A DNA stretch of 64,000 nt from an uncultured Verrucomicrobiota bacterium (GCA_903869675.1 CAIQAB010000017.1:124001-188000); one strand, 5' to 3'. Shown: positions 7,810 to 17,757, counted from the stretch's first letter. Program-made: numbers and translations. Notes: generated by a model from the letters alone, not told the origin.

Positions 7810-8775
7810 ATGACTGCCGCGCTCCCTGATCTCGCCGCGCCCGCCCTGACCATGTCCACGCCCGGCCACGTCTCCGTCCTGCTGCCCGAGACCCTCGCAT
7901 TGCTCGCCCCCCGCGCCGGCGGGCACTACCTCGACTGCACCTTCGGCGGCGGCGGCCACACTCGCGCGCTACTCGAGGCCGCCCCAGGCTGCCGCGTGAC
8001 CGCCCTTGATCGCGATCCCGCCGCGACCGACCGCGCCGCCACCCTGCGGGCCCGGTTCGGAGAAAACTTCACGCTGCTCGACCGCGACTTCGGCCAGCTC
8101 GCCAGCCTCGGCCTCACCGGCCTCGACGGGGTGCTGTTTGATCTGGGCGTATCCTCCTTCCAGCTTGATGACGCCGAGCGCGGCTTCTCCTTCCGCGCGG
8201 ACGCCCCCGCCGACATGCGCATGGACCCGCGCCACGGCGTGCCCGCCTCCCGCTGGCTCGAGACCGCCACAGAGGAGATGCTCTACCGCGCCATCTCCGA
8301 CTACGGTGAAGAACGCCACGCCGGCCGCGTCGTCCGCGCCATCCTCGCCGCCCGCGGCACCGGCGCCCTGGCCCGCACCGCGTCACTGGCGGAACTCATC
8401 TCTCAAGCCATCCCGCCCAAGGACCGCTTCACCTCGCGGATCCACCCCGCCACGCGCGCCTTCCAAGGCATCCGCATCGCGGTAAACGACGAGCTCGGCG
8501 CCCTCGAACGCGCCCTCCCCGCCGCTTTCGCCGCCCTCGCTCCGGGTGGCGTGCTGGCCGTGATCAGCTTCCACTCCCTCGAAGACCGCCCGGTCAAGCA
8601 GGCCTTCCGCCGTCTCTGCGGCCAACCCGAGACGCGCGACGACCACCGTCCCGCCGATCTCCGCCACGCCGTCGCCGAACCCCTCGTCCGCAAGGCCGTC
8701 GTCGCCTCCGAAGCCGAGATCTCCGCCAACCCGCGCAGCCGCTCCGCCCGCCTCCGCGCCATCCGCAAACTTTAA
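7810..8775 (+). CDS. rsmH: 16S rRNA (cytosine1402-N4)-methyltransferase RsmH
   Basis: A 321-residue SAM-dependent enzyme (MraW) that methylates C1402 in the decoding centre of 16S r[13 protein letters not shown] at 20-29 and the SAM-binding loop CTFGGGGHT (43-51) are intact. [42 protein letters not shown] and [14 protein letters not shown] are all family hallmarks. The ATG at 7852 ([11 protein letters not shown]) would give 307 residues, nearer the family's usual length, and may be the real start. The 14 extra residues from 7810 are not conserved. The gene follows mraZ and precedes the ftsL-like gene, the standard dcw order. Confidence 0.95.
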   Translation: MTAALPDLAAPALTMSTPGHVSVLLPETLALLAPRAGGHYLDCTFGGGGHTRALLEAAPGCRVTALDRDPAATDRAATLRARFGENFTLLDRDFGQLASLGLTGLDGVLFDLGVSSFQLDDAERGFSFRADAPADMRMDPRHGVPASRWLETATEEMLYRAISDYGEERHAGRVVRAILAARGTGALARTASLAELISQAIPPKDRFTSRIHPATRAFQGIRIAVNDELGALERALPAAFAALAPGGVLAVISFHSLEDRPVKQAFRRLCGQPETRDDHRPADLRHAVAEPLVRKAVVASEAEISANPRSRSARLRAIRKL

Positions 8776-8787
8776 GCCCTCCACGCC

Positions 8788-9192
8788 ATGAAAATCCACT
8801 CCACCCGCGCCTTCGCCACCCAGATTGTCCTCGGCTCCTTGGTCGCCCTCGGCGCAGGCGGCAGCCTCGGCTTCGCCATCGTGGATCTCCGCCGCGATAT
8901 CTCCATCTCCGCTAACAACGCGCGCATCGTCGAACAGCGCATCGCGGAGACCGAGCGCCGGGTCGCCGAGATCGGCGGCCTCGTCGCAGCCGGCCAGTCA
9001 CCCGAAGTGCTCGAAGAGCGCAACCAAACCCTCGCCCTCGGCCTCGTGCCCCCGGCCGAGACACGCGTCGTCCGCGTGGATATTTCCGTGACCGATCGCC
9101 TCGCCGCGAACCGCAAGGCGGAGATCTTCGCAGCCGAGACCGGCCAGAACCTTGCCCCGGTCCGCTTCAACCTCGGAGGCGCCCCGCGCTGA
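8788..9192 (+). CDS. FtsL-like divisome protein (by position and shape)
   Basis: A 134-residue protein with one transmembrane helix at about 10-32, followed by a heptad-like helical segment (about 40-70: NNARIVEQRIAETERRVAEI). It lies between rsmH and ftsI, 4 bases before the ftsI start. FtsL is a short bitopic protein with a periplasmic coiled coil that binds FtsB and FtsQ and activates FtsWI. FtsL sequences are poorly conserved, so the call rests on topology and position, not on a sequence signature. The C-terminal half (VDISVTDRLAANRKAEIF) is not obviously coiled coil, which is somewhat atypical. Confidence 0.6.
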   Translation: MKIHSTRAFATQIVLGSLVALGAGGSLGFAIVDLRRDISISANNARIVEQRIAETERRVAEIGGLVAAGQSPEVLEERNQTLALGLVPPAETRVVRVDISVTDRLAANRKAEIFAAETGQNLAPVRFNLGGAPR

Positions 9193-9196
9193 ATAG

Positions 9197-11095
9197 ATGA
9201 CCGCCCGCGGCTTCGCCCATAATCTGCGTCTCTACCTGATCGCCGGCGCCGTCGTCGTCAGCTTCGCCGTCGTCGCCTACCGTCTGGTCGAGCTGCACGT
9301 GCTCGACCGCGAACACTACCTCTCGCAGATCCAGGACGCCCGCCACCGCGTCGTCCCCGACCCCGCCCGGCGTGGCGATATTCTGGATACACGCGGAGAC
9401 CTGCTCGCTACCACCCGCACTGACATCACCCTCGCCATCGACCCCTGGGCCCTGCCGGAGAAAATCGAAGCCCAGAAATTCGAATCGCGCAAAGCCGCCT
9501 TCGTGACCGAACAATGCGCCGCCCGCGCCGCCTTGGCTGAACTGCTCGGCATGCCCGCCGATAAAGTCGAAGCCGCCTTCGCCCCCGCCTGGAAATCCAT
9601 ACCCGTCACCGAGGACACCGAAGACGAGGCGCCCGACGGCCGCGTGCGAGTGCGCTACGTGAAGTTCCTCGAGGGCGTCACCGAGGAGCAGTTCAGCCGC
9701 ATTCAGGCTCTCCACCTCCCCGGGAAAAAAGACCCCGTGCGCATCGCCGGCCTGACCCACGAACGCCGCTTCCGCCGGGTCTACCCCCACCGCGATCTCG
9801 CCGCCCACGTGCTCGGCTACGTAAACAAGGAGGATGTTCCCTCCGGCGGCGTCGAGGCCTACGCCGACCGCTACCTGAAAGGGCTGTCCGGATGGCGGGA
9901 AATCGAACGCGATGGCAAACGCACCGAGCTCGCCCAGTTCCGCCAACGCGAAGTCCCCGCCGATGACGGTTGGGGCGTGGTCTTGTCCATCGACTGTGCC
10001 GTGCAGCATATCGCGGAACAGGAGATGAATGCCATCGTGGCCAAGTTCCAGCCCGCCAAGGCCACCATCATTGTCAGCGACGCCCGCACCGGCTTTCTTC
10101 TCGCCCTCGCCAATTACCCTACTTTCGACCTGAACGAATTCGGCTCCGCCCCCCTGGAGAAACAACGCAACATCGCCGCCGCCGATCTCGTTGAACCCGG
10201 CTCCACGTTCAAGATCGTCACCCTGTCCGGCGCGCTGAACGAGGGCCTCGTCACCCCGGCGAGCAAGTTTGACTGCACCCTTGATAGCCTGGTCTACAAC
10301 GGGAAACCGCGTCGCTTCATGCGCGACGACCACCACTTCGACCACCCCCTGACCCTTGGCGAAGTGATCAGTCACTCCAGCAACGTCGGCACCGCCCAGA
10401 TCGGCATGCTGCTCGGCGAACGCCGGCTCTATGATTATGCTCGCGCCTTCGGCTATGGCGAACGTTCCGGCTACCCGCTCGGACGCGAAGAACCCGGCCT
10501 GCTCGCCGACCCCGCGCGCTGGTCCGGCGTGGATATCACCCGCATTCCCGCCGGCTACTCGATTGCCGCCACCCCGCTCCAGATTCACTACGGCATGGGC
10601 GTGATCGCCAGCGGCGGCCAGTTGCTCCGCCCCCAGATAATCCGCCAGGTGCTGGATGCCTCCGGCGAACCGGTTTACACCTTCCGCCCGGCCGTCCGCC
10701 GCACCGTGATCGCCCCCGCCACCGCCGAGACCATGGCGCTGATGCTGCAAAAAGTGGCCTCGCCCGACGGCACCGCCAAGGTGGCCGCCATCCCCGGCTT
10801 CGAGGTCGCCGGCAAGACCGGCACCGCCCAGAAACTCGTCGGCGGGCGCTACTCGGAAAGGAATCACGTGGGCTCTTTCGTCGGCTTTTTTCCCGCCAGC
10901 CGTCCGCGCGTCGTGGTGAGCGTGATCGTGGATGACGGCCATCCTCCCGGTGGCGGCACCGCCTACGGCGCCATCGTCGCCGCCCCCAGTTTTCGCAAGA
11001 TCGCCGAGCAATTGATCCAGTATTTGGACATCAAGCCGATCACCACGCCAGGCGTCGCGCTCGCCGCATTCGCGCCGGAAGGAGCCTCCCGATGA
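9197..11095 (+). CDS. ftsI: Peptidoglycan transpeptidase FtsI (penicillin-binding protein 2/3 class B)
   Basis: A 632-residue class B penicillin-binding protein. Residues 13-33 are the membrane anchor. The non-penicillin-binding part (about 45-280) includes RRGDILDTRGDLLATTRTDI. The transpeptidase domain has the three active-site motifs: S336-TF-K339 in VEPGSTFK, S394-S-N396 in SHSSNVGT, and K540-T-G542 in GKTGTAQK. It crosslinks septal peptidoglycan with FtsW. A segment near 145-160 (EDTEDEAPDGRVRVRY) looks like a lineage insertion. The stop overlaps a possible upstream murE start (ATGA at 11092). Confidence 0.95.
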   Translation: MTARGFAHNLRLYLIAGAVVVSFAVVAYRLVELHVLDREHYLSQIQDARHRVVPDPARRGDILDTRGDLLATTRTDITLAIDPWALPEKIEAQKFESRKAAFVTEQCAARAALAELLGMPADKVEAAFAPAWKSIPVTEDTEDEAPDGRVRVRYVKFLEGVTEEQFSRIQALHLPGKKDPVRIAGLTHERRFRRVYPHRDLAAHVLGYVNKEDVPSGGVEAYADRYLKGLSGWREIERDGKRTELAQFRQREVPADDGWGVVLSIDCAVQHIAEQEMNAIVAKFQPAKATIIVSDARTGFLLALANYPTFDLNEFGSAPLEKQRNIAAADLVEPGSTFKIVTLSGALNEGLVTPASKFDCTLDSLVYNGKPRRFMRDDHHFDHPLTLGEVISHSSNVGTAQIGMLLGERRLYDYARAFGYGERSGYPLGREEPGLLADPARWSGVDITRIPAGYSIAATPLQIHYGMGVIASGGQLLRPQIIRQVLDASGEPVYTFRPAVRRTVIAPATAETMALMLQKVASPDGTAKVAAIPGFEVAGKTGTAQKLVGGRYSERNHVGSFVGFFPASRPRVVVSVIVDDGHPPGGGTAYGAIVAAPSFRKIAEQLIQYLDIKPITTPGVALAAFAPEGASR

Positions 11096-11241
11096 CCGGT
11101 TATCTGCTCCAAAACTACGCGCTTATCCGCGCCTTCGCCGCCGGCGGCTCAGCCGTTTGCGCCCCCGCCCGCACCTCCCGCCGCCGGCCCGGCCCGGCCC
11201 CCCGCCGCCGCCAGCCCTCCCCCTTGCAACGCGCCTTTCCC

Positions 11242-12732
11242 ATGGTTCCCGCCCTTTCCGAACTTCTCGCTCCGGAGGAGATCATCGCCATCCGCGGCCC
11301 GCTCGACCGCGCCATCTCCGGCTTGGTCATGGACAGCCGCCGCGTCGTGCCTGGAAACGTGTTTTTCGCGCTCCCCGGCCTCCGCACCGACGGCGCCATG
11401 CATGTCGCCGAAGCCGTAAGTCGCGGCGCGGTAGCCATCGTGTCCACCGCCGAGCCCGCCAGCGCCCCGGCGAAAGTAACCTTTATACAAGTCGCTGATC
11501 CCCGCGCCGCCCTCGCCCGAGCCGCCCGCCGCCTCCACCACGAGCCTGACTCCGCCCTCAGCGTGGTCGGCGTCACCGGAACCAACGGCAAAACCACCGT
11601 TACGCATCTCGCCAAACTTTTCCTCGAGGAAAACCACCGCGTCGGCCTGCTCGGCACCATCACCTACGATCTGGGCGCCCGCGTGGTGCCCTCCTTCAAA
11701 ACCACCCCCGAGGCACCCGATATCTTCGGTATGCTCGCCCAGATGCGCGATGCCGGCTGCCGCGAGGCCGTGATGGAAGTGAGCTCGCACGGCATCGACC
11801 AACGCCGCGTGCTCGGGCTCGGCTTCGCCGCCGCCGTCTTCACCAACCTCACCCAGGACCACCTCGACTACCACGGCACCCTCGAGGCCTATTTCGAGGT
11901 CAAGTCCCGCCTCTTCACCGGCGCGGCCGGCCCCATCCCGCCCGTATCGGTGATCAACGCCGACGATGCCCACGGTCGCCGCCTCGCCACCCTCATTCCC
12001 GCCGGAGCCTCCCGCGTGATCACGTTCGGCGAATCTGCTGACGCCGACTTCCGCGCCGAGCAGATCGAGCTCGGCTTCAAGGAAACCACCTTCACCCTAG
12101 TCTGGCCCGAGGGCCGCGCGCGCGTCCGCTCCCCGTTGCTCGGGCGCTACAACGTCGCCAACGTGCTCGCCGCCGCCGCCGCCGCCTACGGTCTGGGTCG
12201 CAACCCACACGCCTTCCTCGCCCGCCTCGCCCTGTTCCCCGGCGTGCCCGGCCGCATGGAGCGCGTCGAGGAAGACCAAGCCTTCAACGTTCTCGTTGAT
12301 TACGCCCACACGGACGACGCCCTGCGAAATGCCCTTAGCATGCTCCGCCCGATCACCCCCGGCCGCGTTATCTGTGTCTTTGGCTGCGGGGGCAACCGGG
12401 ACCGCACCAAGCGACCGCTGATGACCCGCGCCGTCGAGGAGCACGCCGACCTCGCCCTAGTCACCGCCGACAACCCCCGCGGCGAAACTGTATCCGCCAT
12501 TTTCGATGACATGCGCACCGGCGTAACCCGTCCGGAAAAGTTCACCTGGATCGAAGATCGCCGCCGCGCGCTAAGCCTGGCCCTCGACCTCTGCCGTCCG
12601 GGCGACTGCCTGCTCGTCGCCGGCAAGGGCCACGAAACCTATCAGGAATTCGCCGATACCATCACGCCCTTCGATGACCGCCAGATCCTGCGCGAGCTCA
12701 TCCACCTGAAACGCCTCCGCCCCCAGCCGTGA
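11242..12732 (+). CDS. murE: UDP-MurNAc-tripeptide synthetase MurE (meso-diaminopimelate type)
   Basis: The enzyme adds the third amino acid to UDP-MurNAc-L-Ala-D-Glu. The ATP loop GVTGTNGKTT has K117. The DNPR motif at 410-413 is the signature of meso-diaminopimelate-specific MurE, so the peptidoglycan is probably DAP-type. From the ATG at 11242 the protein is 496 residues, the usual size. The frame is open back to 11092, where an ATGA would overlap the ftsI stop. The 50 extra residues are proline/arginine-rich and unlike MurE, so I prefer 11242, although coupling at 11092 cannot be excluded. The stop overlaps the murF GTG start by 4 bases. Confidence 0.92.
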   Translation: MVPALSELLAPEEIIAIRGPLDRAISGLVMDSRRVVPGNVFFALPGLRTDGAMHVAEAVSRGAVAIVSTAEPASAPAKVTFIQVADPRAALARAARRLHHEPDSALSVVGVTGTNGKTTVTHLAKLFLEENHRVGLLGTITYDLGARVVPSFKTTPEAPDIFGMLAQMRDAGCREAVMEVSSHGIDQRRVLGLGFAAAVFTNLTQDHLDYHGTLEAYFEVKSRLFTGAAGPIPPVSVINADDAHGRRLATLIPAGASRVITFGESADADFRAEQIELGFKETTFTLVWPEGRARVRSPLLGRYNVANVLAAAAAAYGLGRNPHAFLARLALFPGVPGRMERVEEDQAFNVLVDYAHTDDALRNALSMLRPITPGRVICVFGCGGNRDRTKRPLMTRAVEEHADLALVTADNPRGETVSAIFDDMRTGVTRPEKFTWIEDRRRALSLALDLCRPGDCLLVAGKGHETYQEFADTITPFDDRQILRELIHLKRLRPQP

Positions 12733-14117
12733 GCCCGGAATTCCCCCACACTTCCATGGCCCATGCCACCCAAGGTCGGTGGACCCGCGAGCCCGCCGCT
12801 GGAGCCCGGGTCCTCGGCTTCGGCATAGACACGCGCGATTTCACTCCCGGGCACTGCTTCGTCGCTCTAAAAACCGCCCGCCGCGACGGCCACGACTACC
12901 TCGCCGAGGCGCAGGCCGCCGGCGCCGGCGCCGCCCTCGTCTCGCGCCCCGATCCACGCGTCGACCTGCCCCAGCTCGTGGTCGAAGACCCCCTCGCCGC
13001 TCTGCAGTCAATCGCCGCCGCCCACCGCCGTAATTTCCCGGGCATCGTCATCGGCGTCACCGGCAGCGTCGGCAAAACCTCCACCAAGGAACTGCTCGCA
13101 CGACTTCTGTCTTCCACATCGGGCGACGTGCTCGCCACCGCCGGCAATCTCAACAACCACCTCGGTGTCCCTCTGACTCTCGCCAAGCTCAACCACGCCA
13201 CGCACCGCTACGCCGTGATTGAGGCCGGTATCGGTGGCCCGGGGGAGATGGATGTCCTCGCCCGGATGATCGAACCCGATCTCGCCCTCGTCACCCACGT
13301 CGGCCCGGCCCACCTCGAGGCGCTCGGCTCGCTGGAAAACGTGGCCAGTGAAAAAGCCATTTTGCTGGACCGTGCCCGTGCCGGTTCGGCGAAACTTTTC
13401 CCCAAATCCTGCCTGGATTTTTCCGCCTTCCGCCAACTCTCCGATCCCGCCATCGCGCTGGACCCAAAAATTCAGCACGGACCGGAAGCCACGACCATAC
13501 AGTTCAGTCTACCGCATCTCGATCCCGCCAAAGCCGAAACAGTCCTGTTTACCTGCCGCCGCGTGTCTGACGGCATGGCCCGCAACGCCGCCCTCGCCGT
13601 CGCCGCCGCCCTACAGCTGGGTGTTTCCCCGATCGACGCCCAGCGTCGTCTGCTGGACTGGCAACCCGCCGCTCTGCGCGGCGAGATCTATCGAGACCAC
13701 GACGGACGCTGGCTCTACGTGGATTGCTACAACGCCAACCCCGCTTCCATGCACGATGCTCTGGGTGCGTTCGCCGGCATGGCTCCAGCCAACCAGCCGC
13801 GCCTCTATCTCATCGGGGGCATGGAGGAACTCGGCGAAGAATCACCGTCCTACCACCGTAAGCTTGGTGTAGCGCTGGCCCGCACGCTTCGCAGCAGCGA
13901 CTCCGCCCTGGTGCTCGCTGGACACGACTCCGCCCAAGCCGTCGTCAACGGCGCCGACCACCCCGGAGTGACCGCCGTCAGCGATCTGGCCGCCCTCCGC
14001 AGCCGCTACGAAGCCCACCGCGGCGCTGTCTTTATCAAGGGCTCCCGCCGCTATCAGCTCGAATCGCTGCTTTTACCCAATGCCACCGGCGCCGAAAGCC
14101 CCGGCACCACGCCGTAA
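12729..14117 (+). CDS. murF: UDP-MurNAc-pentapeptide synthetase MurF
   Basis: A 462-residue Mur ligase that adds D-Ala-D-Ala to the tripeptide precursor. The ATP loop is GVTGSVGKTSTKELL (K116). GNLNNHLGVPLTLAKL and IEAGIGGPGEMDVLARMIEPD are typical MurF blocks, as is DCYNANPASMHDAL in the C-terminal domain. The GTG at 12729 overlaps the murE stop. The ATG at 12756 (MAHATQGRW) fits the family's N-terminus (A-x-x-x-GRW) and may be the real start. No truncation is seen. Confidence 0.93.
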   Translation: MSPEFPHTSMAHATQGRWTREPAAGARVLGFGIDTRDFTPGHCFVALKTARRDGHDYLAEAQAAGAGAALVSRPDPRVDLPQLVVEDPLAALQSIAAAHRRNFPGIVIGVTGSVGKTSTKELLARLLSSTSGDVLATAGNLNNHLGVPLTLAKLNHATHRYAVIEAGIGGPGEMDVLARMIEPDLALVTHVGPAHLEALGSLENVASEKAILLDRARAGSAKLFPKSCLDFSAFRQLSDPAIALDPKIQHGPEATTIQFSLPHLDPAKAETVLFTCRRVSDGMARNAALAVAAALQLGVSPIDAQRRLLDWQPAALRGEIYRDHDGRWLYVDCYNANPASMHDALGAFAGMAPANQPRLYLIGGMEELGEESPSYHRKLGVALARTLRSSDSALVLAGHDSAQAVVNGADHPGVTAVSDLAALRSRYEAHRGAVFIKGSRRYQLESLLLPNATGAESPGTTP

Positions 14118-14137
14118 CCCATTCTCCCTCCTCCGCC

Positions 14138-15262
14138 GTGCTTTCCTTCCTCGCCGATTACGAACACCTCTGGGGCCCTCTCCGCCTCCTGCGTTTCATC
14201 ACGTTCCGCGCCCTCCTCGCCGCCCTGACCGCGACGATCATCGGCTTCGTTATCGGGCCTTGGCTAATGACCCGCCTGCGTCGGTTGAAGTTCGGCGAAA
14301 ACCACGACCCTCGCGTCGGCGACCTCGCCACCCGGTTCGACAAGCGCAACACCCCCACCATGGGAGGTCTCCTGATTTTCGGCTCCGTCTTCCTTAGCGC
14401 ACTGCTCTGGGCCGAGCCCAATATCTGGGTGCTCGTCGCGCTCTTTGTCTACGCCTCCCTCACCGCCGTCGGCTTTCGCGACGATTACCTGAAAGTGCTG
14501 CGAAAAAACAAGGACGGCATCAGCTCACGCGAGAAAATCATCTGCCAGACACTCGTGACCGTGATCGCTCTGCTCGCACTTGTCCTGCATCCAACCAGCC
14601 ACGAGAAGATCCGCGAGCTCTGGGTGCCCTTCCTGAAGGAGCCCATCTTCGTCTTCGGCGCGGGCCTCGGTCTGGTCGGCCTGTTCGTCTTGATGTTTTT
14701 CTGGATCGTAGGCTTTTCCAACGCAATCAACCTGACCGATGGCCTCGATGGTCTCGCCATCGGCTGCACGATCACCGTCGCATTGGTATACGGGATCATG
14801 GCCTACGCCGCCGGTAACGCCAAGATCGCTGGTTACCTGCTGATCTCTTTCGTGCCAGGCACTGGTGAACTCGCCGTGGTCTGCGCTGCCCTCGTCGGCG
14901 CCGGCATGGCTTTCCTCTGGTATAACTCGCACCCGGCCGAGGTTTTTATGGGCGACACCGGTTCACTGGCCCTCGGCGGCCTGATCGGCGTCATCGCCTT
15001 CATGGTTCAGCAACCCCTGACTCTGTTGATCGTCGGAGGCGTCTTTGTCGCCGAGACCCTGTCGGTGGTGATCCAGGTAGGGTATTTCAAATACACAAAA
15101 CGTCGTAGCCCGACCGGCGAGGGCAAACGGTTTTTCAAAATGGCCCCGATCCACCACCATTTCCAGAAACTCGGCTGGCCCGAGACCAAGGTCGTGCTGC
15201 GCTTTTGGGTGATCTCCCTGATGTGCTCCCTGGCCGGCCTCGCCACCCTGAAACTACGCTGA
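14138..15262 (+). CDS. mraY: Phospho-MurNAc-pentapeptide translocase MraY
   Basis: A 374-residue polytopic membrane enzyme that moves phospho-MurNAc-pentapeptide onto undecaprenyl phosphate, forming lipid I. About ten transmembrane helices are visible. Catalytic and substrate motifs are intact: DKRNTPTMGGLL, FRDDYLKV with the paired aspartates, NLTDGLDGLAIG, FMGDTGSLALGG and the histidine run in APIHHHFQKLGW. The start is GTG at 14138. It lies 20 bases after murF and 40 before murD. Confidence 0.96.
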   Translation: MLSFLADYEHLWGPLRLLRFITFRALLAALTATIIGFVIGPWLMTRLRRLKFGENHDPRVGDLATRFDKRNTPTMGGLLIFGSVFLSALLWAEPNIWVLVALFVYASLTAVGFRDDYLKVLRKNKDGISSREKIICQTLVTVIALLALVLHPTSHEKIRELWVPFLKEPIFVFGAGLGLVGLFVLMFFWIVGFSNAINLTDGLDGLAIGCTITVALVYGIMAYAAGNAKIAGYLLISFVPGTGELAVVCAALVGAGMAFLWYNSHPAEVFMGDTGSLALGGLIGVIAFMVQQPLTLLIVGGVFVAETLSVVIQVGYFKYTKRRSPTGEGKRFFKMAPIHHHFQKLGWPETKVVLRFWVISLMCSLAGLATLKLR

Positions 15263-15302
15263 CCCCGCCCGGATCCCGCCCCCGCTCCGCCCCGCCGCCC
15301 AC

Positions 15303-16628
15303 ATGCTCCGCCCGCCCGAGTTTCTTCGCCCGCTGCTCACCCGTCCCGTCGCCATCCTCGGCGCCGGCGTGAGCGGACGCGCCTTGGCCAACCTCGTCCG
15401 GGCCCTGGGCGCCGAGCCCCGCCTTTTCGACGCCTCCCCGGCTTCATCCTCCCTGCCCTCCGGCGACCAACCGCTGCTCCCGGCCCCCCGGTTTTCCGCT
15501 ACCGACGCCCAGATCTGCGGGCTGGTGCTCTTTTCTCCCGGCTTTGCCCCTACCCACCCTTGGCTTTCGCTCGCCCGCACCTGCGGCGTGCTCTGCCTCG
15601 GCGAATTGGATTTCGCCGCCCTCTTCTGGCGCGGCCAACTGGTCGCCATCACCGGCACCAACGGGAAAACTTCCACGACCGAATTCCTCACCCACGCCCT
15701 CACCGCCGCCGGACGGGACGCCGTCGCCACCGGCAACATCGGATTCCCCCTCGCCCAACTCGTTGTCGACCGTGCCGGCGGCGGCCCCGATTGCACCGCC
15801 GTGTGCGAAGTCAGCTCCTTCCAAGCCGAGACTTTCCGCCACTTCCGCGCCGACAGCGTGATTTGGACGAATTTTGCCGAAGATCACCTCGAACGCCATC
15901 CAGGCCTCGCCGCCTATTTCGAAGCCAAATGGCACCTGCTAGAACGCTGCGTCGGAGGCCACGTGCACGTCGGTGCGAGCGTCCAAAGCCACGCCGCCCG
16001 GTTCGGCCAGTCCCTGCCTGCCGAGGCATGCGTCGCCTCCGAAAACGAGCCGGGCGACATCCTGCTCCAAAACACGATCTTCGCCGACTACCCACAGCGC
16101 GAAAACTTCCTGCTCGTATCCGCCTGGTGGCGCGCCGCCGGCCTCCGCGAGTCGGTGCTTTACGCCGCCGCCCGCACCTTCGCCGCTTCGCGCCACCGGT
16201 TGGAGCATCTGGGGGCACACGCCGGCGTCACTTGGTGGAATGATTCCAAGGCGACCAATTTCCACGCGACCGAGGCTGCCCTCGCTCGCTTCCAAAGCCC
16301 CGTTCTGCTGATCGCTGGCGGCAAATCCAAGGGCGGAGATATCGCCGGATTCATCCACCGTATAACTCCCCGCGTCCGCCACGCCGCCCTGATCGGTGAG
16401 ACGCGCGATACCCTCGCCGCAGCTTGCGTCGACTCCGGTCTCGCCCACACCCTTTGCCTGAACTTGCGCGAGGCCGTGCAGACTCTCGCCGACGTCGCCC
16501 ACCCCGGTGACCACGCCCTGCTCAGCCCCGGTTTCGCCAGCCTCGATCAATTCCGGGGCTACGCCGATCGCGGTGACCAATTCGCCGCCCTCGTCCACGC
16601 CCTGCCAGCCGCCGCCCGCAAGGCCTGA
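15303..16628 (+). CDS. murD: UDP-MurNAc-L-alanine:D-glutamate ligase MurD
   Basis: A 441-residue ligase adding D-Glu to UDP-MurNAc-L-Ala. The N-terminal Rossmann part begins RPVAILGAGVSGRALANLVR (about 15-34). The ATP loop is ITGTNGKTSTTEFL (K122). CEVSSFQAE, FAEDHLERHPGLAAYFEAK and WWNDSKATN follow, all MurD hallmarks. The length is normal for the family. It precedes a LysM gene that interrupts the usual murD-ftsW adjacency. Confidence 0.94.
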   Translation: MLRPPEFLRPLLTRPVAILGAGVSGRALANLVRALGAEPRLFDASPASSSLPSGDQPLLPAPRFSATDAQICGLVLFSPGFAPTHPWLSLARTCGVLCLGELDFAALFWRGQLVAITGTNGKTSTTEFLTHALTAAGRDAVATGNIGFPLAQLVVDRAGGGPDCTAVCEVSSFQAETFRHFRADSVIWTNFAEDHLERHPGLAAYFEAKWHLLERCVGGHVHVGASVQSHAARFGQSLPAEACVASENEPGDILLQNTIFADYPQRENFLLVSAWWRAAGLRESVLYAAARTFAASRHRLEHLGAHAGVTWWNDSKATNFHATEAALARFQSPVLLIAGGKSKGGDIAGFIHRITPRVRHAALIGETRDTLAAACVDSGLAHTLCLNLREAVQTLADVAHPGDHALLSPGFASLDQFRGYADRGDQFAALVHALPAAARKA

Positions 16629-16682
16629 CCGGCTAGCCCTTCCATTCATTTTCAACCACTAGAGCCTAAAAAAATCTCACAT

Positions 16683-17726
16683 ATGAAACTACCCAAAGTA
16701 TTCGGTATCGTCGTCGGCGCCCACGTCGCCGTCCTCACCATCCTCATGTCCACTCCCGGCTGCCGCTCCACCGGCAAGCCCAAGCCAAAACCCGAGGACA
16801 CCCTCGCAGCCGGGCCGACCTCCAGCCACGGGGAAGCCATCGAGGCCACCCCCGTCGCCCCGATGAGCAATAACGATATCAACGCCGGCGCCGCGCCGGC
16901 GGTCGCCAGCACCCCAGTCACCCCAGTCGCCCCTGTGGCTCCCGCCGCTGTAGCCCCCGCCGCCGTTGATTTCGCCGTGCGCTTCGCCCCGAGCCGACCC
17001 TCGGCCATCGTCGAACCCGCCGCGCCCGCCCCCGTTGCCGCGACCCAGTCCAGCCACGTCGTCGCCAAAGGCGACAGCCTCTGGTCCATAGCCAAAAAAT
17101 ACGGCGTATCCGTGGCCGAGCTCTCCGCCGCCAACCAGCTCGCGCCTTCCGCCACCCTGCGCCTCGGCCAGTCCCTCCTCGTCCCCAGCAAAGCCGCTGC
17201 TCCTACCAGTCCCGAAGCCAACAACACCTACGCAGTGAAGTCCGGCGACACCCTCGGCTCCATCGCCCGCAAACAAGGCACCAGCGTCGCCAGCCTGCGC
17301 ACCGCCAATAATCTCTCGGGGGAGACCCTGCGCATCGGCCAGAAACTCGTTATTCCGGGCAACGCCACCGCGCCCGCCTCGGCCGAAGCCGCCCTCGCAC
17401 CCGCCCCCGCTCCCGCACCCAAGGCCGGCTCCGGCAGCCACACCGTCATACCCGGCGATACCCTCGGCTCCATCGCCCGCAAGGCCGGCGTAAAGGTCGG
17501 TGAACTCGCCCTGCTTAATAACATCACGGATCCCGCCAAACTCCGCGTCGGTCAGGTCCTGAAATTGCCCGCCGGTGCCAAAATATCCGCACCCGCCAAA
17601 ACCGCCCCGGCCACGAGCGCTGCCGTAGCCGCAGAGCCGACAACCGCCATCCCCCCGGTCACCCCGGTTGAGCCCGTCCCCGCTGCGATCGAATCGGTTC
17701 CCGTGCCCGTGATCCGTATCGACTAA
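16683..17726 (+). CDS. Exported protein with three LysM domains, embedded in the dcw cluster
   Basis: A 347-residue protein. The N-terminus (MKLPKVFGIVVGAHVAVLTI) is a signal or anchor. A cysteine at about residue 27 in STPGC could be a lipidation site, though the -2 proline is atypical. An alanine/proline-rich linker leads to three LysM modules at about 125-168, 182-224 and 253-297, each with the GDTLGSIAxK or GDSLWSIAKK core. LysM binds GlcNAc-containing glycans, so the protein probably binds peptidoglycan in the periplasm. No enzymatic domain is visible. Its place between murD and ftsW suggests a wall or septum role, which is inference. The ATG has no clear Shine-Dalgarno. Confidence 0.9.
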   Translation: MKLPKVFGIVVGAHVAVLTILMSTPGCRSTGKPKPKPEDTLAAGPTSSHGEAIEATPVAPMSNNDINAGAAPAVASTPVTPVAPVAPAAVAPAAVDFAVRFAPSRPSAIVEPAAPAPVAATQSSHVVAKGDSLWSIAKKYGVSVAELSAANQLAPSATLRLGQSLLVPSKAAAPTSPEANNTYAVKSGDTLGSIARKQGTSVASLRTANNLSGETLRIGQKLVIPGNATAPASAEAALAPAPAPAPKAGSGSHTVIPGDTLGSIARKAGVKVGELALLNNITDPAKLRVGQVLKLPAGAKISAPAKTAPATSAAVAAEPTTAIPPVTPVEPVPAAIESVPVPVIRID

Positions 17727-17757
17727 ACACCGTTCCAGCCGGCCGCACTTCGCCTTC

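Noticed and set aside
9167-11011. Long minus-strand open frame (614 codons) opposite ftsI
   Set aside because: Its translation is glycine/alanine-rich without any family motif and lies fully antisense to a clear ftsI; it is a GC-driven shadow frame.
11092-11241. A 50-residue N-terminal extension of MurE from an ATGA overlapping ftsI
   Set aside because: The residues are proline/arginine-rich and unlike MurE; kept only as a possible alternative start.
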